Source: Prorocentrum cordatum
Lineage: Eukaryota > Sar > Dinophyceae > Prorocentrales > Prorocentraceae
DNA length: 64,000 nucleotides
Direction of reading: 5' to 3'
Assembly: GCA_963575745.1 (NCBI GenBank)
Contig: CAUYUJ010008558.1
Coordinates: 138,501-202,500 of the forward strand
How positions within the stretch are numbered: position 1 is the first letter of the stretch; the number at the start of each line of letters is the position of its first letter. This document shows positions 63,457 to 64,000 of this stretch, piece after piece. The notes under the pieces were generated by a model, which did no database searches, had not been told where the DNA came from, and saw only the letters and a list, made by a program, of their open reading frames with translations. Position numbers and translations under genes: made by a program.

Positions 63457-64000
63457 CAGCAGAGTGCTGATGGTGATGATCGCACTGATGGTGGTGATGA
63501 TGATGTCGATGATGTGGATGATGCTGATGCTGTGGATGATGATGGTGATGCTCGTGGTGATGGTGGTGACGATGCTGACGACGATGATGCTGATGATGGT
63601 GATGATGATGGTGGTGGTGGTGGTGATGATGCTGGTGATGATGTTTTTGATGGTGAGGATGTTGATGATGATGGTGGTGGTGATGATTATGATGTTGATG
63701 CTGATTGCGATGATGATGGTGATGATGCTGGTGGTGGTTATGATGGCAATGCTGTTGATGATGATGGTGATGTTGATGATGTGGATGATGATGATGCTGA
63801 TGACGATCATGATGATAGTGGTGATGATTCTGTCTATGGAGTTGATGATCGTGACGCTGTTGATGTAAATGATGATGATGGTGATGGTACGAATGCTAAT
63901 TGTGGTGATGATGTGGGATAAGGTGGTAATGATGATGGTAATGCTAATGGTGCGGATGCTGCTGATGATATTGATGGTGATGGTGATGATGGGAATGATG
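63457..64000 (+). repeat. Degenerate GAT/GTG/GCT microsatellite to the window end
   Basis: GATGATGGTGATG-type triplets, more diverged than the pure GAT arrays. Frames give poly-Met/Val or poly-Asp only. Confidence 0.95.

Overview
The window looks like nuclear DNA of a dinoflagellate, or a relative with a very similar mobile-element load. The evidence is a retroelement carrying a GGPPC methyltransferase-like block and a tyrosine recombinase of a type I associate with dinoflagellates, a LINE 3' end with the IEHYCRCP signature, large amounts of GAT/GAG/TA microsatellite, and an 18-kb very GC-rich tract. Nothing is bacterial: there are no operons, Shine-Dalgarno starts, CRISPR arrays, rRNA or tRNA genes. 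I found no dinoflagellate spliced-leader relic. The species cannot be named from this sequence alone.

Layout. 1-3.5 kb: a broken coding remnant, then GAT-rich filler. 3.5-7.2 kb: two copies of an ~820-bp repeat and three truncated copies, joined through TA microsatellites. 7.2-10.4 kb: three tandem ~770-860-bp units and two degraded ones. Most of these repeats carry the same palindrome (ATCATGTTCCCGG and its complement). 10.4-25 kb: GAG/GAT arrays and several minisatellites with periods of about 75, 90 and 137 bp, plus a TTAGCT array. 25.9-27.75 kb: a frame-broken coding region and a dead LINE 3' end. 28.7-47.1 kb: a GC-rich block of plus-strand protein-like frames, broken by shifts and TAG codons and studded with the hairpin CCGCGGYRGCGG. 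It also holds a cluster of 27-bp palindromes, a 30-bp perfect palindrome and a 1.5-kb AGATCT-rich array. 47.2-54 kb: minisatellite and low-complexity filler.

The main system is at 54231-61012. It is a ~6.8-kb retroelement bounded by split direct repeats in the order A1-ORFs-B1-A2-B2, the arrangement known for PAT/Ngaro-type tyrosine-recombinase retrotransposons. It encodes, in order, a gag-like protein with two predicted membrane helices, a reverse-transcriptase-like segment, a C5-methyltransferase-like domain (GGPPC), a tyrosine recombinase (R, HxxR, Y visible) and a membrane protein whose ATG overlaps the recombinase stop (TGATG). It sits inside a GAT microsatellite. The copy has several frameshifts and is probably dead.

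Beside it, at 62256-63456, a second A1-B1-A2-B2 pattern encloses a 21-bp tandem array whose minus strand is one long Leu/Ile heptad coiled coil. Just upstream lies a gene ending in an exact C-x8-C-x5-C-x3-H finger with one in-frame TAA.

Most protein frames here are unrecognised. Where I call them protein-like, that is a judgement from residue composition and continuity, not a database match.
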